DNA from: Okeania sp. SIO2C9
GTDB lineage: Bacteria; Cyanobacteriota; Cyanobacteriia; Cyanobacteriales; Microcoleaceae
Direction of reading: 5' to 3'
Length of the DNA: 56,663 nucleotides
Assembly (NCBI RefSeq): GCF_010672455.1
Contig: NZ_JAAHGO010000034.1
Span: 1-56,663 of the forward strand
Below, one piece after another: positions 15,983 through 26,534 of this stretch; the first letter of the stretch is position 1; each line of letters opens with the position of its first letter. The notes under the pieces are model-generated. The model made no database searches. It was not told the origin of the DNA and saw nothing but the letters and a program-made list of their open reading frames with translations. Position numbers and translations under genes: made by a program.

Positions 15983-18900
15983 CTACGCACTAAAATACTT
16001 CGCCACAGGATGATAAGTAATAATCGCTGTCGTCGATTGTTCTGGATAAAGTTGCTCGCTCTCATCCATATACATATCAATCCTTTTCACATCCAACAAG
16101 TCTAACTGCTTAAACTGATCCTGCATATTCGGACAAGCAGGATAACCAAAACTATAACGCGACCCTTGATAACGCTGTTTCAGGAGGTCCTTAATATTAT
16201 CTGCATCCTCTGCAGCGAAACCTAACTCCCGACGAATACGAGCGTGTAACCATTCCGCCATTGCCTCAGCAGTTTGCACCGCCATACCGTGGAAATACAA
16301 ATAATCTGTATACTGATCGGCAGCAAACAACTTCTGCGCAAACTCAGTCGCTATTTCTCCTACTGTTACAGCGTGCATCGGGAACACATCAATAATTCCC
16401 GAATCCTTGGGAGCAAAGAAGTCAGCAATACACAACCGTCGTCCAGACTTTTGCCGAGGAAATTCAAAACTGTTGACAACTTTTGTTGCCTTTCCAGTCT
16501 GAGTCACTTCCTCTGAGTCATAAATGAAAAGTGTATTTCCTTCTGATTGACAAGGGAAATAACCATAAATTGCTTGGGGATGTAACAACTTTTCTTCGAC
16601 TACCCGTGACTTCCAAGTTTCTAGAATGGGATAAACTTTCTCAGCTAAAAACTCATTATATTCTTCCCGTGGTTGCCCTTGGGGTTTGCGGAATTGCCAC
16701 TGCCCTGCCATCAACGCTTGTAAATCTAAATACCAGAATAATTCCTCAAATGGCATATCTTCTGGTTGTAATAACTTGGTTCCCCAGAATGGAGGAGTGG
16801 GGCGATCGATATCTACTGCTACATCATCGGAACGTCGAGTATCTACCACGACTGGTTCAGCAGGTTTAGTTTCCTCTTTTTCCTCGGACTTAACTTGGGT
16901 ATCAACTTTACCATTACCATTCCCATTCCCATCACCGTTACCGTTTTCTTCGGCAAACTCACCTAAGAACCCTTGAATGTCATCCCATTTCTCTCCTGCT
17001 TTTGCTGGCATCAACTTATCCATGAAATGCAAGTCGGAAAACGCATCCTTACCATAAACAACTTTACCTTTGTAGGTATTTTGGCAATCTTGATGAACGA
17101 ATTTAGGTGTTAGTGCAGCACCACCTAAAATCACCGGAACTGTAATACCTTCTTGGTTAAATGTTTCCAAGTTATCTTTCATAAATGCGGTTGACTTCAC
17201 CAATAAACCACTCATGGCGATACAGTCAGCATTATGTTCCCGGTAAGCGGAAATAATATTATCAACTGGTTGTTTAATTCCGAGGTTAATTACTTTATAA
17301 CCGTTATTTGACAAGATAATATCTACGAGGTTTTTGCCAATATCGTGAACGTCCCCTTTAACAGTAGCAATTAAGAAAGTTCCTTTAGAATTATCCTCAC
17401 CTGACTCTTCTGTTTCCATGAAAGGTTGTAGATAGGCAACTGCTGCTTTCATAGTTTGAGCAGACTGCAATACAAATGGTAATTGCATTTGTCCAGAACC
17501 GAATAATTCTCCCACTACTTTCATCCCATCTAATAAATAGACGTTGATAACATCTAGTGGCGGATATGTTTCCAAAGCTTTTGCTAAAGCATCCTCTAAA
17601 CCGATACGTTCCCCATCAATAATATGTTGTTTTAAACGTTCTTCAATTGGTAAATTTTGTGTGGCACTTCGGTCTTTTTTAGTTGTCTTACCCTGGAACA
17701 TTGTTGTCAATTCAGTTAGAGGGTCGTAAACACAAATATCCCCATCAAATTCACGTTGATCATATATTAGTTTCCGACAAACTTCTTGATGTTCTGGTTC
17801 AATTTTTGACATGGGTAAAATCTTACTGGCACTAACAATAGATCCATCCAAACCTACTAACATTGCTTCATGCAAAAATACCGAGTTTAATACTTGTCTT
17901 GCTGCGGGATTTAAACCGAATGAAATATTAGAAACCCCAAGCATTATATGACATTCTGGTAACTCTTCCCGAATCCTTTTAATAGATTCAATAGTAGCTT
18001 TTCCATTTTCCCTATCCTCTTCAATCCCTGTAGAAACTGGCAAAGCTAAAGTATCAAAGAACAATTCATGGGCAGGAATCCCATATTCTACTGCTGCATC
18101 ATAAGCTCGTTTAGCTATTTCAAATTTCTTATCCGCCGTCCGCGCCATTCCATCCTCATCGATGGTTCCAACTACCACACCAGCACCATATTTTTTCGCT
18201 AATTCTAATACTTTAAAAAAACGAGGTTCTCCATCTTCATAGTTAGTAGAATTGAGCAAACATTTACCGCCAGCAACTTTTAAACCAGCCTCCATTTTTT
18301 CCCATTCAGTGGAGTCTAACATCAGAGGCAAATTAACATTTGTGACTAAGCGAGATGCTAATTCGTGCATATCTTTAACCCCATCGCGCCCCACATAATC
18401 AACGTTAACATCGAGAATATGTGCCCCTTCTTTTACCTGAGATTTTGCCAGGGCAACTAAACCATCCCAGTCTTCATTATTCAGCAAAGTTCGACATTTT
18501 TTAGAACCACTAGCATTAAGTCTTTCCCCAACAATTAAAAATGAGTTATCTTGTTCGTAAGTTTCGGAAGAATAAATAGATGCTGCTGAGGGAATAAAGT
18601 TATATTTTCGTTCTTTTGGTTTAAGAGTTTCGGTAATTTCAGCTAATGATTTAATATGGTCTGGTCGAGTACCGCAACAACCGCCGATAACTTGCACTCC
18701 CAGGTCTTCAACGAAGTGCATTAATGCCATTTTTAACTCTAAAGGAGTTAATCTATAGTGAGCTTGTCCGCCAACATTTTCTGGCAAACCAGCATTAGGA
18801 ATACAGGAAACAACAAAAGGCGAATTTTCCGACAAATAACGAATATGTTCCTTCATTAAATCCGGACCAGTAGCACAATTTAATCCCAGAATATCAATAG

Positions 18901-19558
18901 AATAAGGTTCTAAAATTGTCAGAGCAGCATTAATTTCCGAACCTACTAACATAGTGCCAAAAGATTCCATAGTTACTGACACCATGATGGGGCGGCGATC
19001 ACCTTTTTTAGCAAAGGTTTCTTCTATGCCATTTAATGCAGCTTTTATTTGCAAAACATCCTGACAAGTTTCCACAATAAATAAATCTACTCCCCCATCA
19101 AAAAGACCTTCCGCTTGTTCGGCAAAACCATTTTTTAGGGTGTCAAAATCAATATGTCCGAGGGTAGGTAATTTTGTTCCTGGCCCCATTGACCCAGCAA
19201 CAAATCGAGGTTTTTCTGGAGTAGAAAATTCCGCAGCCACAGACTTTGCTAATTCCGCTGCTGTTTTATTCAAATAATAAGCTTTGTCCGCTAAATCGTA
19301 TTCTGCCAAGACAATTTTTGTACCGCCAAAAGTATCCGTTTCAACCACATCGGCACCTGCTGCGAAGAAAGCTCGGTGGACTGTAGCAACTGCTTCTGGT
19401 TTTGTATGGACAAGATATTCGTTGCAACCTTCGTATTCTTTACCGCCAAAGTCTTCAGCAGTCAGGTTTTGGACTTGGAGATTAGTACCCATCGCACCAT
19501 CAAAGACGATGACTGGGCGTTCTGGGCTATGGAGACGATTTAAAAATGAGCTGTTCAT
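15983..19558 (-). CDS. metH: cobalamin-dependent methionine synthase
   Basis: 1191 residues from the ATG at 19558 ([20 protein letters not shown]); the longer open frame to 19618 adds 20 unlikely residues. It transfers the methyl group from methyltetrahydrofolate to homocysteine through cobalamin. In order it has a homocysteine-binding domain with zinc-ligand cysteines (GLNCATGP and [10 protein letters not shown] near residue 293), and a pterin-binding domain ([10 protein letters not shown]...; residues ~340-610). Next are the cobalamin cap and binding domains with DVHDIGKN near residue 736, and an SAM-dependent reactivation domain ([11 protein letters not shown] near the end). A low-complexity GNGNGNG / acidic linker near residue 880 separates the last two. 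No cobalamin riboswitch was recognised upstream. It has no operon partner. Confidence 0.97.
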   Translation of the reverse strand: MNSSFLNRLHSPERPVIVFDGAMGTNLQVQNLTAEDFGGKEYEGCNEYLVHTKPEAVATVHRAFFAAGADVVETDTFGGTKIVLAEYDLADKAYYLNKTAAELAKSVAAEFSTPEKPRFVAGSMGPGTKLPTLGHIDFDTLKNGFAEQAEGLFDGGVDLFIVETCQDVLQIKAALNGIEETFAKKGDRRPIMVSVTMESFGTMLVGSEINAALTILEPYSIDILGLNCATGPDLMKEHIRYLSENSPFVVSCIPNAGLPENVGGQAHYRLTPLELKMALMHFVEDLGVQVIGGCCGTRPDHIKSLAEITETLKPKERKYNFIPSAASIYSSETYEQDNSFLIVGERLNASGSKKCRTLLNNEDWDGLVALAKSQVKEGAHILDVNVDYVGRDGVKDMHELASRLVTNVNLPLMLDSTEWEKMEAGLKVAGGKCLLNSTNYEDGEPRFFKVLELAKKYGAGVVVGTIDEDGMARTADKKFEIAKRAYDAAVEYGIPAHELFFDTLALPVSTGIEEDRENGKATIESIKRIREELPECHIMLGVSNISFGLNPAARQVLNSVFLHEAMLVGLDGSIVSASKILPMSKIEPEHQEVCRKLIYDQREFDGDICVYDPLTELTTMFQGKTTKKDRSATQNLPIEERLKQHIIDGERIGLEDALAKALETYPPLDVINVYLLDGMKVVGELFGSGQMQLPFVLQSAQTMKAAVAYLQPFMETEESGEDNSKGTFLIATVKGDVHDIGKNLVDIILSNNGYKVINLGIKQPVDNIISAYREHNADCIAMSGLLVKSTAFMKDNLETFNQEGITVPVILGGAALTPKFVHQDCQNTYKGKVVYGKDAFSDLHFMDKLMPAKAGEKWDDIQGFLGEFAEENGNGDGNGNGNGKVDTQVKSEEKEETKPAEPVVVDTRRSDDVAVDIDRPTPPFWGTKLLQPEDMPFEELFWYLDLQALMAGQWQFRKPQGQPREEYNEFLAEKVYPILETWKSRVVEEKLLHPQAIYGYFPCQSEGNTLFIYDSEEVTQTGKATKVVNSFEFPRQKSGRRLCIADFFAPKDSGIIDVFPMHAVTVGEIATEFAQKLFAADQYTDYLYFHGMAVQTAEAMAEWLHARIRRELGFAAEDADNIKDLLKQRYQGSRYSFGYPACPNMQDQFKQLDLLDVKRIDMYMDESEQLYPEQSTTAIITYHPVAKYFSA

Positions 19559-19997
19559 AATCAAGTGTTTGGTTTTTAGTATTAATTTTATACTACTCTT
19601 TTCAGAGTTTAAGAGCAATTTATTTTCTTTATGATAATATGTCTTAAGAGGTGCTATCGCAATTAGAACATAGATTGTCTACAATTAAATAATCATTCAA
19701 ATTAACTCAAAAAATTTGAAGTTATGACTCGGATACTGATGACTTATATATCCTAACATCTATCAATAATTTATTAGTATTTATAGGATAATTACCAATA
19801 AATATAACTTCAAAATGAGAATAATAGATCATCAAAAATGATAAATGAATTAAGAATTTATTTCTATTACCATTACAAAGTTATTCTTTTTGAGCAGACC
19901 AAGTTGGTATAATAAAAATCAGGCTGATTAATTATAGTGAATTAAGTTGCTTAAAAAAAACTAATGATTTGATTCAATCAACTAGAATAAAATAGCT
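19559..19997. other. divergent spacer between metH and the histidine kinase
   Basis: About 440 bp of AT-rich sequence that must hold both promoters. No repeats, hairpins or riboswitch core are evident. Confidence 0.5.
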
Positions 19998-22505
19998 ATG
20001 AATAGAAAAGAGCAACTACCAGCAATAAAACTTTGTCAAAATTTAAGTATTTGGTGGAAAAATTATCTACAAGACAAGAAATCGACTCGTAGTTTTCTAT
20101 TACGTTTGTTGGTTGCAGGTACTACTGTTGTAGTTAGTATTGCTGCTTTTTATAGCTATCAAGTTGTACGTGAATTAATTCTGGATAATTTGAAAAAAAA
20201 TGCTTTGTTGGAAGTGCAGCTAGGAGCAGATAATATCGATCAATGGTTGGGTAGTAAAAAAATTGAAGCATATACTAGCGCTAATACTCCTACATTCCGA
20301 ACCATGGACTGGTCAGTAGTTAGACCTTTCTTAAAATCTAAAGAGTTGCGATCGCCAGATTTCTTCTTTTTTGCGATGATTAATCCTGACGGTTCCTACT
20401 ATACCAGTAAAGTTGGTAAGGCAAAAGCCAATCTCAAAGACCGCAAACACATTAAACGAGCAATAGCTGGTGAAGTAAATGTTTCCGACCCTGTCATTTC
20501 TCGAACTTTAGATGTTCTGATGGTTTTTGTTGTGGCTCCTGTCTGGTCGGACGCTCCTAATATTAGACAACCAATAGGAATTCTAGCGGGTGCAATTTCA
20601 ACTGACCGGATGAGGCAAGTAGTGAGTAGTTTGCAGTATGGCACCAATAGTTATGCTTTTGCACTTAATTCTGAAGGAGAGTCAATATTTACACCTCCAA
20701 AAGATCTAAACGGCAATGAAACAAAACCTATTCCTAATTTTTCGTCGTCAGAAAACCCAGAGTTGCAGAATATTGCCCGAAAAATGCTTGCCAAGAAAAA
20801 GGGCATCGAATTAATAGAAATTAGCGATAACGGAGGGTTGCGTCAGCAGTATCGCCAAGTTTATCTAGCCTATCTTCCCATAGAGAAAGCAGAGTGGTCT
20901 CTGGGTTTAATTATTCCCCGGGCAAATATTGAATCACAACTCAAAGCACTAAATCTGATGGCGCTAGTAGTGCTAAGTTTAGCCGTTACTATGGTTATCG
21001 TCTTGTGGAAAGTACAATCATTTGAGCAAAAGCAACTCAAAAAAACGAAACAAGCGGCGGAGATAGCAAACCAAGCCAAAAGCCAATTCCTAGCTAATAT
21101 GAGCCATGAATTACGTACTCCTCTCAATGGCATTCTCGGTTACACTCAAATCCTTCATCGTTCTAAGTCTTGGGGAGAAAAAGAACACAAAGGCATTGAA
21201 ATTATTCATCAATGTGGTAACCACTTGTTAACTCTGATCGACGATGTTCTTGATATATCAAAAATAGAAGCTCGTAAACTTGATTTATATCCCTCCGATT
21301 TTCATTTTCCCTCTTTCCTAGAAGGAGTTGTAGAAATTATTCGTATTAGAGCAGATCAAAAAGGAATTGAGTTTATTTATCAACCAGAAACCAACTTGCC
21401 AACAAGCATCATTTCAGACGAAAAACGCTTGCGCCAAGTTTTAATCAATTTATTAAGTAATGCAGTCAAATTTACTGATACAGGTAAGGTGGTTTTTCAA
21501 GTGAAAACTTTTACAGGTGAGTTGAGTCAGAGTAGAGATAACTCACATTCATTTTCTGCAATTGAATTTAAAGTTCAAGATACAGGAGTTGGTATTCCAG
21601 CAGAAAAAATCGACGCTATTTTTAAACCCTTTGAACAGGTGGGAGAGCAGATCAAGCGCTCTCAAGGAACAGGATTAGGATTAGCTATTAGTAATCAAAT
21701 TGTTAATCTCATGGGTTCAAAGATTAAGGTAGAAAGTCATTTAGGTGTAGGCAGTACATTTTCTTTTGAAGCGAAATTTCCTCTTAGTACTAACTGGTTC
21801 AAGTCAGCTTCTACGATCGCTGGAAAACAAATTATTGGTTACACAGGGACACAAAAAACTGTTCTGGTTATTGACGATCGCTGGGAGAATCGATCTGTGC
21901 TAATTAATTTGCTGCAACCAATTGGTTTTGTAACTGCGGAGGCAGAAAATGGTTCTCAAGGATTAGCTAAATTAGCAGAACTAAAACCAGATGTAACCAT
22001 TGCAGATTTACAGATGCCAGTGATGAATGGTTTTGAGATGCTCAGGCAGCTGCGTGCAGTTGATGAATTGAAAAATTTGGTAGTAATAGTTTCTTCTGCC
22101 TCCGTATCAGAGAGAGATCGACACAAAAGTCTTGATGCTGGGGGTGATGATTTTCTCCCTAAACCTGTAAATGCACAGCAATTATTTAAAATGCTAGATC
22201 GACATTTAGGAATTGAATGGAAATATGCTCAAACAGAAAATATAGAAATAATGCCAGAATCATCTGCTTCAGATATAGTTATTGACAACTCTAAGATTTT
22301 ATCCCCACCACCAGAAGAATTAGAAATCTTACTCGAATTGGTACAGAGAGGTAGGCTAAATAAATTGAGTACAAAAACTCAACAAATTCAGCAGTCGAAT
22401 CAAAAATATATTCCTTTCGTTAAACCAATTTTGCAATGGACTGAAGATTTTGAAGCTGATAAAATTGAAGAATTTATTCAAAGTTTTTTGGAGCAAAAGG
22501 AGTAA
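19998..22505 (+). CDS. membrane hybrid sensor histidine kinase with receiver domain
   Basis: 835 residues. One membrane segment at about 34-56 and another near 314-335 bracket a ~255-residue extracytoplasmic sensor of Cache type (DGSYYTSKVGKAKANLKDRK, DPVISRTLDVLMVFVVAPV). The cytoplasmic part has HisKA with SHELRTPLNGILGYTQIL (His near residue 370). The ATPase has an N box RQVLINLLSNAVKF, DTGVGI and GTGLGLAIS. The receiver has acidic VLVIDDR, phospho-acceptor DVTIADLQMPVMNGFE and FLPKPV. A ~90-residue helical tail follows. All catalytic residues are present. The next gene starts 4 bases after its stop with the ribosome binding site inside this gene's end, so the two are co-transcribed. The ligand is unknown. 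Confidence 0.93.
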   Translation: MNRKEQLPAIKLCQNLSIWWKNYLQDKKSTRSFLLRLLVAGTTVVVSIAAFYSYQVVRELILDNLKKNALLEVQLGADNIDQWLGSKKIEAYTSANTPTFRTMDWSVVRPFLKSKELRSPDFFFFAMINPDGSYYTSKVGKAKANLKDRKHIKRAIAGEVNVSDPVISRTLDVLMVFVVAPVWSDAPNIRQPIGILAGAISTDRMRQVVSSLQYGTNSYAFALNSEGESIFTPPKDLNGNETKPIPNFSSSENPELQNIARKMLAKKKGIELIEISDNGGLRQQYRQVYLAYLPIEKAEWSLGLIIPRANIESQLKALNLMALVVLSLAVTMVIVLWKVQSFEQKQLKKTKQAAEIANQAKSQFLANMSHELRTPLNGILGYTQILHRSKSWGEKEHKGIEIIHQCGNHLLTLIDDVLDISKIEARKLDLYPSDFHFPSFLEGVVEIIRIRADQKGIEFIYQPETNLPTSIISDEKRLRQVLINLLSNAVKFTDTGKVVFQVKTFTGELSQSRDNSHSFSAIEFKVQDTGVGIPAEKIDAIFKPFEQVGEQIKRSQGTGLGLAISNQIVNLMGSKIKVESHLGVGSTFSFEAKFPLSTNWFKSASTIAGKQIIGYTGTQKTVLVIDDRWENRSVLINLLQPIGFVTAEAENGSQGLAKLAELKPDVTIADLQMPVMNGFEMLRQLRAVDELKNLVVIVSSASVSERDRHKSLDAGGDDFLPKPVNAQQLFKMLDRHLGIEWKYAQTENIEIMPESSASDIVIDNSKILSPPPEELEILLELVQRGRLNKLSTKTQQIQQSNQKYIPFVKPILQWTEDFEADKIEEFIQSFLEQKE

Positions 22506-22509
22506 ATTA

Positions 22510-23814
22510 GTGACAACCACAAGTAGTTCAGCACTTATTTTAGTTGTAGATGATACTCCAGCTAATCTCAAAGTAATGGTTGAAACTTTAACTAATGAAG
22601 GATATGAAGTTACCACAGCAATTAGCGGTGAACGAGCGCTCAAACAAATTTCTTATGAATTGCCAGAACTCATATTGCTAGATATACAAATGCCAGCCAT
22701 GGATGGATTTGAAACTTGTAAAAAGTTGAAAGAAAATCCTGAAACTAAAGATATCCCTATAATTTTTATGACAGCAATTACAGACAGTGAAAGTATAGTT
22801 AAAGGTTTTACTTTAGGAGCTGTTGATTATATTACAAAACCTTTTCAAGCAACAGAAGTTCTTGCTAGAGTTAAAAATCATATCAATTTACAATATTTGA
22901 GAAAAAATCTAGAACAAACAATAGTTAAGAAAACTCATGAACTCGATCAAATTTTAAATGAGTTAAAAAAATTTCAAGTAAAACTGATTCAAAGCGAAAA
23001 AATGTCGGCACTGGGAGAATTAATTGCTGGAATAGCTCACGAATTAAATAATCCCATCGGCTCAATTTATAGTAATACTAATCATCTAGAAATTTATATT
23101 AAAAATATAATTCATCACTTATCTCTTTACCAAAAATATTATCCTCATCCTGTTTCAGAAATTATTGAAGATGCGGAACAAATTGATCTAGACTTTATCA
23201 TTCATGATTTACCTAACATGGTTACATCTATGAAAGCAGCTTCAGAAAGAATTACTTACCTGAGCACATCTTTACGAACATTTTCTCGCATTGAATTAAA
23301 TAACAAAAAAAAGGTGATATTTCATATCCATAAAAGCATTAATAGCACCCTATTAATTCTCAATCATCGTCTGAAAGCTAATCAGTATCGTTCACGGATT
23401 AAAGTAGTGAAAAATTATGGATATATTCCACATATTGAATGTTTCCCCGGACAATTAGGACAGGTATTTATGAATCTTATTTCTAATGCGATTGATGCTA
23501 TAAATGAATTGATTCATCAAAAAGAATTTTCTAAGTTGAAAGTTGCGCCTCAGATTCTAATTCATACTGCAATAAATGAGAATCAAACAGCAGTAGTGGT
23601 GAGAATTCAAGACAACGGAGTGGGAATGTCACAAGAAGTTAAGGCAAGAGTTTTTGATAGCCATTTTACTACTAAACCAGTGGGTGATGGAACAGGTTTA
23701 GGATTGTGCATTGCCCATCAAATTGTAGTAGAAAATCATGGTGGGAGACTTTGGTGTGAATCAATTTTAGGCCAGGGTTCAGAATTTATTTTAGAATTAC
23801 CATTGAAGAAGTAG
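22510..23814 (+). CDS. response-regulator/histidine-kinase fusion (REC-HisKA-HATPase)
   Basis: 434 residues from GTG at 22510, chosen because AAGGAG ends 7 bases upstream, overlapping the stop of the previous gene. An earlier ATG at 22450 would overlap it by 56 bases. A receiver domain (LVVDDTPANLKV, phospho-Asp in LLDIQMPAMDGFE, TKPF) is joined by a coiled coil to a kinase core with SALGELIAGIAHELNNPIGS, LGQVFMNLISNAIDAI, DNGVGM and GTGLGLCIA. It lacks membrane segments, so it is a soluble second-step kinase that could take phosphate from the receiver of the upstream hybrid kinase. Output partners are not in the window. Confidence 0.92.
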   Translation: MTTTSSSALILVVDDTPANLKVMVETLTNEGYEVTTAISGERALKQISYELPELILLDIQMPAMDGFETCKKLKENPETKDIPIIFMTAITDSESIVKGFTLGAVDYITKPFQATEVLARVKNHINLQYLRKNLEQTIVKKTHELDQILNELKKFQVKLIQSEKMSALGELIAGIAHELNNPIGSIYSNTNHLEIYIKNIIHHLSLYQKYYPHPVSEIIEDAEQIDLDFIIHDLPNMVTSMKAASERITYLSTSLRTFSRIELNNKKKVIFHIHKSINSTLLILNHRLKANQYRSRIKVVKNYGYIPHIECFPGQLGQVFMNLISNAIDAINELIHQKEFSKLKVAPQILIHTAINENQTAVVVRIQDNGVGMSQEVKARVFDSHFTTKPVGDGTGLGLCIAHQIVVENHGGRLWCESILGQGSEFILELPLKK

Positions 23815-23945
23815 TTATATCATGTAAAGTAGGGGATGGGCGTGAATATGGTGCTACATTTACTTATTATGCTATAGTTAAGCTATGTTGTGACTAATAA
23901 GCCGTCTACCTGCGATAGCGTACGCTTAACCGGAGGTTATCGCTA

Positions 23946-24295
23946 ATCCTCAACGTCAACCATATTCAAGTGACTTGAGCGACTCGTATGGGGGAAATAC
24001 TCAAACCTCTAGTACCTTTACCCAAAGGGTTTGGTCATCCTATCGAAGTGGATTTCAAAAGAATTCTTTAACGGTATATTTTATGTCCAACGGACTGGAT
24101 GTCAGTGGGAAATGATGCCTCATGATCTGCCACCCTACAGCACTGTATACAGATACTTCAAAAAATGGCAAAAAGGCGGTTTTTGGCAACAGATTCATGG
24201 GCATTATACGCCAAAAATTAAGAACAGAATTAGACAGGGATGAAGACTCAACTGTTGCGATCGCTGATTCGTATGGCAGTGAAAACAGTTGAACA
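23946..24295 (+). pseudogene. IS5-family (DUF4096) transposase, N-terminal fragment
   Basis: Plus-strand fragments in shifting frames match the IS5-type N-terminus: EILKPLVPLPKGFGHPIEVD, then NGIFYVQRTGCQWEMMPHDL, PPYSTVYRYFKKWQKGGFWQ, and LRTELDRDEDSTVAIADS. The DDE catalytic core is absent and there are at least two frameshifts and a stop. It is joined at ~24300 to a kinase gene fragment in the opposite direction. Confidence 0.75.
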
Positions 24296-24306
24296 TCAAT
24301 CGACAC

Positions 24307-24762
24307 CTACATAAGCTTGCTGTCGGCAATTCCCCTCCCGTTAAATGGCTCGATTATAACGGGAGACCCCGAGACCGTATCAAGTTGGATCGGTGGTGGT
24401 GAAGGGTAATTTACCGCTGAGGAGTTCAAAAAATGTGGCACCCAGGGAGTTCCTTCTAAGACATTGGGGTTGATGAGTTGTTGTTGTTCTGTTGGTAGTA
24501 AGCTGGAAATACTGAAGTCGATAAGTTTGATTTGTTTGGTTTCGGGGTGGATGAGGATGTTAGTGGGTTTGATATCTTTATGGATGATATGTTGTTGGTT
24601 TAGATAGTGGAGAGCTGATGCTAGTTGAATGGCAATGGCCAGGAATTCTGTGAGGGAGGGGTTTAATTTTGGCCAATAGTCTGATAGAGATGTTGCTCCA
24701 TCATCGAGCATTACTAGAGCATAACTGTTTTCGTAACCTTCTAATGCTAGGGGATTCAACAA
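24307..24762 (-). pseudogene. fragment of a large Ser/Thr-kinase sensor protein
   Basis: 151 codons. The sequence contains the catalytic loop HIIHKDIKPTNILIHPETK, followed by KLIDFSISSLLPTEQQ and LEGTPWV, where intact relatives continue LEGTLAYISPEQTGRMNR. In filamentous cyanobacteria this matches the kinase domain of very large kinase / AAA-ATPase / GAF / histidine-kinase proteins. Both the ATP-binding N-lobe and everything after the activation segment are missing. It is flanked by an IS5 fragment on one side and an AATAATG array on the other. Confidence 0.75.
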
Positions 24763-25030
24763 TTAATAATGAATAATGAATAATGAATAATTACCTCTCC
24801 ATGAATTGAAGAGGATTGACAAATTCATGAAAATTTTTCTTCACAGGAGTCGATTGGATATGGCTCCGAGACCCGTTCTTGCAGACCCGCTCCGAAGATC
24901 GCCATCCCTCGACCGCTTATTATCCCCTTAAAAGGGGAGGATTTTTACCACAATTTTTCGGTAAGGAGTAGGGACGTTGCATGCAATGTCCCTACCATTT
25001 ATAACAAACACTTATTATTAAGAAAATACT
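24763..25030. repeat. dispersed repeat family member with palindrome, upstream of phzF-like gene
   Basis: An AATAATG array (24765-24789) is followed by a unit with GTCGATTGGATATGG, CATCCCTCGACCGCTT and CCTTAAAAGGGGAGG. Relatives are at 42862-42985 and 45130-45305. A 28-bp palindrome GTAGGGACGTTGCATGCAAT... lies at 24968-24995. Confidence 0.75.
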
Positions 25031-25903
25031 ATGAAATTTTACATTGTAGACGTATTTGCTGAAACTAAGTATGCTGGTAATCAACTGGCGGTATTTACAG
25101 GTTCTGAAGTTGAGAATCTTTCTGATCGTGAAATGTTGCAAATTGCCAGAGAGATGAACTATTCAGAAACTACTTTTATTTTATCTTCAACACAACGAAA
25201 TAATGGTTATGACGTGCGGATATTTACTCCTACTCAAGAATTGCCTTTTGCAGGACATCCAACATTAGGAACTGCCTATATTATTCAACGAGAAATTATT
25301 AAAAATTCGGTGGAACAAGTCATTTTAAATCTGGGTGTAGGACAAATTACTGTGAGTTGGAAAGGTGAAGTTTTATGGATGGGTCAGAATGTGCCTAGTT
25401 TTGGTCAAAAATATCAAATTGAATCTTTAGCAGAGGTCTTAAATTTAGAGGTGGGCGATCTAGATATGAGGTTTCCTATTCAGGAAGTTTCCACAGGGAT
25501 ACCTTTTATCATTGTGCCTTTGAAAAATCTCACAGCATTGAAGAAAGCTCAAGTAAATTTGGATAAATATTATCAGTTTATTCAGATAGCGAAAGCGACA
25601 GAGATTTTAATATTTTGCCCAGAGACATACAATAGTATTAATAATTTAAGTGTGAGAATGTTTGCACCATATTTAGGAATTACTGAAGACCCGGCAACGG
25701 GCAGTGCTAATGGTTGTTTGGCAGGATATTTAGCTGAGTATAATTATTTTGGTGAGCCAAAAATTAATATTAGGGTAGAACAGGGATATGAAATTAATCG
25801 ACCTTCTTTATTATTGTTACAAGCAGAGAAAAAACAAGCAGGAATAGAAGTATTTGTTGGTGGTCAAGTTATCATGGTCGCTCAAGGAGAGTTTGTTGTT
25901 TAA
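25031..25903 (+). CDS. PhzF-family epimerase/isomerase-like protein
   Basis: 290 residues with the two-lobed PhzF/diaminopimelate-epimerase-type fold. N-terminal landmarks are MKFYIVDVFAETKYAGNQLA and the catalytic Glu region REMNYSETTFIL (Glu near residue 46). GHPTLGTAYII follows, and the second lobe has EDPATGSANGCLAGYL. PhzF itself isomerises a phenazine precursor, but most members outside phenazine clusters have unknown substrates, and there is no phenazine pathway here. Length is normal. The gene is monocistronic, with its stop followed by a GGAAGAA-like run. Confidence 0.9.
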   Translation: MKFYIVDVFAETKYAGNQLAVFTGSEVENLSDREMLQIAREMNYSETTFILSSTQRNNGYDVRIFTPTQELPFAGHPTLGTAYIIQREIIKNSVEQVILNLGVGQITVSWKGEVLWMGQNVPSFGQKYQIESLAEVLNLEVGDLDMRFPIQEVSTGIPFIIVPLKNLTALKKAQVNLDKYYQFIQIAKATEILIFCPETYNSINNLSVRMFAPYLGITEDPATGSANGCLAGYLAEYNYFGEPKINIRVEQGYEINRPSLLLLQAEKKQAGIEVFVGGQVIMVAQGEFVV

Positions 25904-26534
25904 ATTAAGGAATAAGGAAGAAGAAACAAAGAAGAAGGAAAAAGTAGATGGGAAAAGTAGATGGGTAAAAATCCCAACAAGCTTGTCAAGACCCTGTAGA
26001 CGGCGGGGTATTAAACCCAAAATAAAAATATCAATCATTTAATATTAAGTCCGGATAATTAGTGATGAAATAACCTATCCTTTTACACAAGGTAAATACC
26101 TCTATTATCTCTACTGCGTACAGAGGTTGCATGAACGTCCCTACTCCCTTACTTTATAAATATTCAAGGGCACATGATATCAGGCTACTATAGCGGTTTT
26201 AATATTAATAAAATACGGTATTTTTTCTTTGTTTCTTCTTCTTTATTACCGAAAATAAAAAAGTTGTGTAACTCATATATTTGATAAATTATATATATCA
26301 TTTTTGAATCATTGGTGAGAATTTTGTCTTCCCTGCAACCAAAATATTGTAATATTCTTTTATGTAATATCATGTTAGGTAGAACAGTTATAATACGGCT
26401 TCGTAGTTAGGCTTAAGCAATAAGATAAGTATTTAAAGGGCTAGAGCAAAACTACAGACAAAAATTTTATTATAACTAATTATCTGATAGCCTAGCTCTC
26501 CTGGAGAGGGCACATAATATAACTGGTTTAAATT
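25904..26534. other. spacer with repeats, no gene
   Basis: Contains a purine-rich run, a GACGGCGGGGTATTAAACCC segment (26000-26020; reverse complement of segments at 30979 and 32600) and part of the GTAGGGACGTT palindrome family (about 26124). The palindromic element at 26403-26455 also lies here. No coding sequence was recognised. Confidence 0.65.
26403..26455. repeat. palindromic MITE-like repeat, copy 2 (GTAGTT..AACTAC)
   Basis: 53 bp with ends GTAGTTAGGCT and CTAGAGCAAAACTAC, about 80 bp before the kinase start. It is related to 13196-13245, with its centre in the opposite orientation. Confidence 0.8.

Noticed and set aside
19559-19700. Cobalamin riboswitch expected upstream of metH
   Set aside because: No B12-box-like sequence or long structured leader could be recognised between the start and the AT-rich spacer.
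25854-26042. 62-codon frame at the end of the PhzF-like gene
   Set aside because: Overlaps the real gene in another frame and continues into purine-rich repeat.
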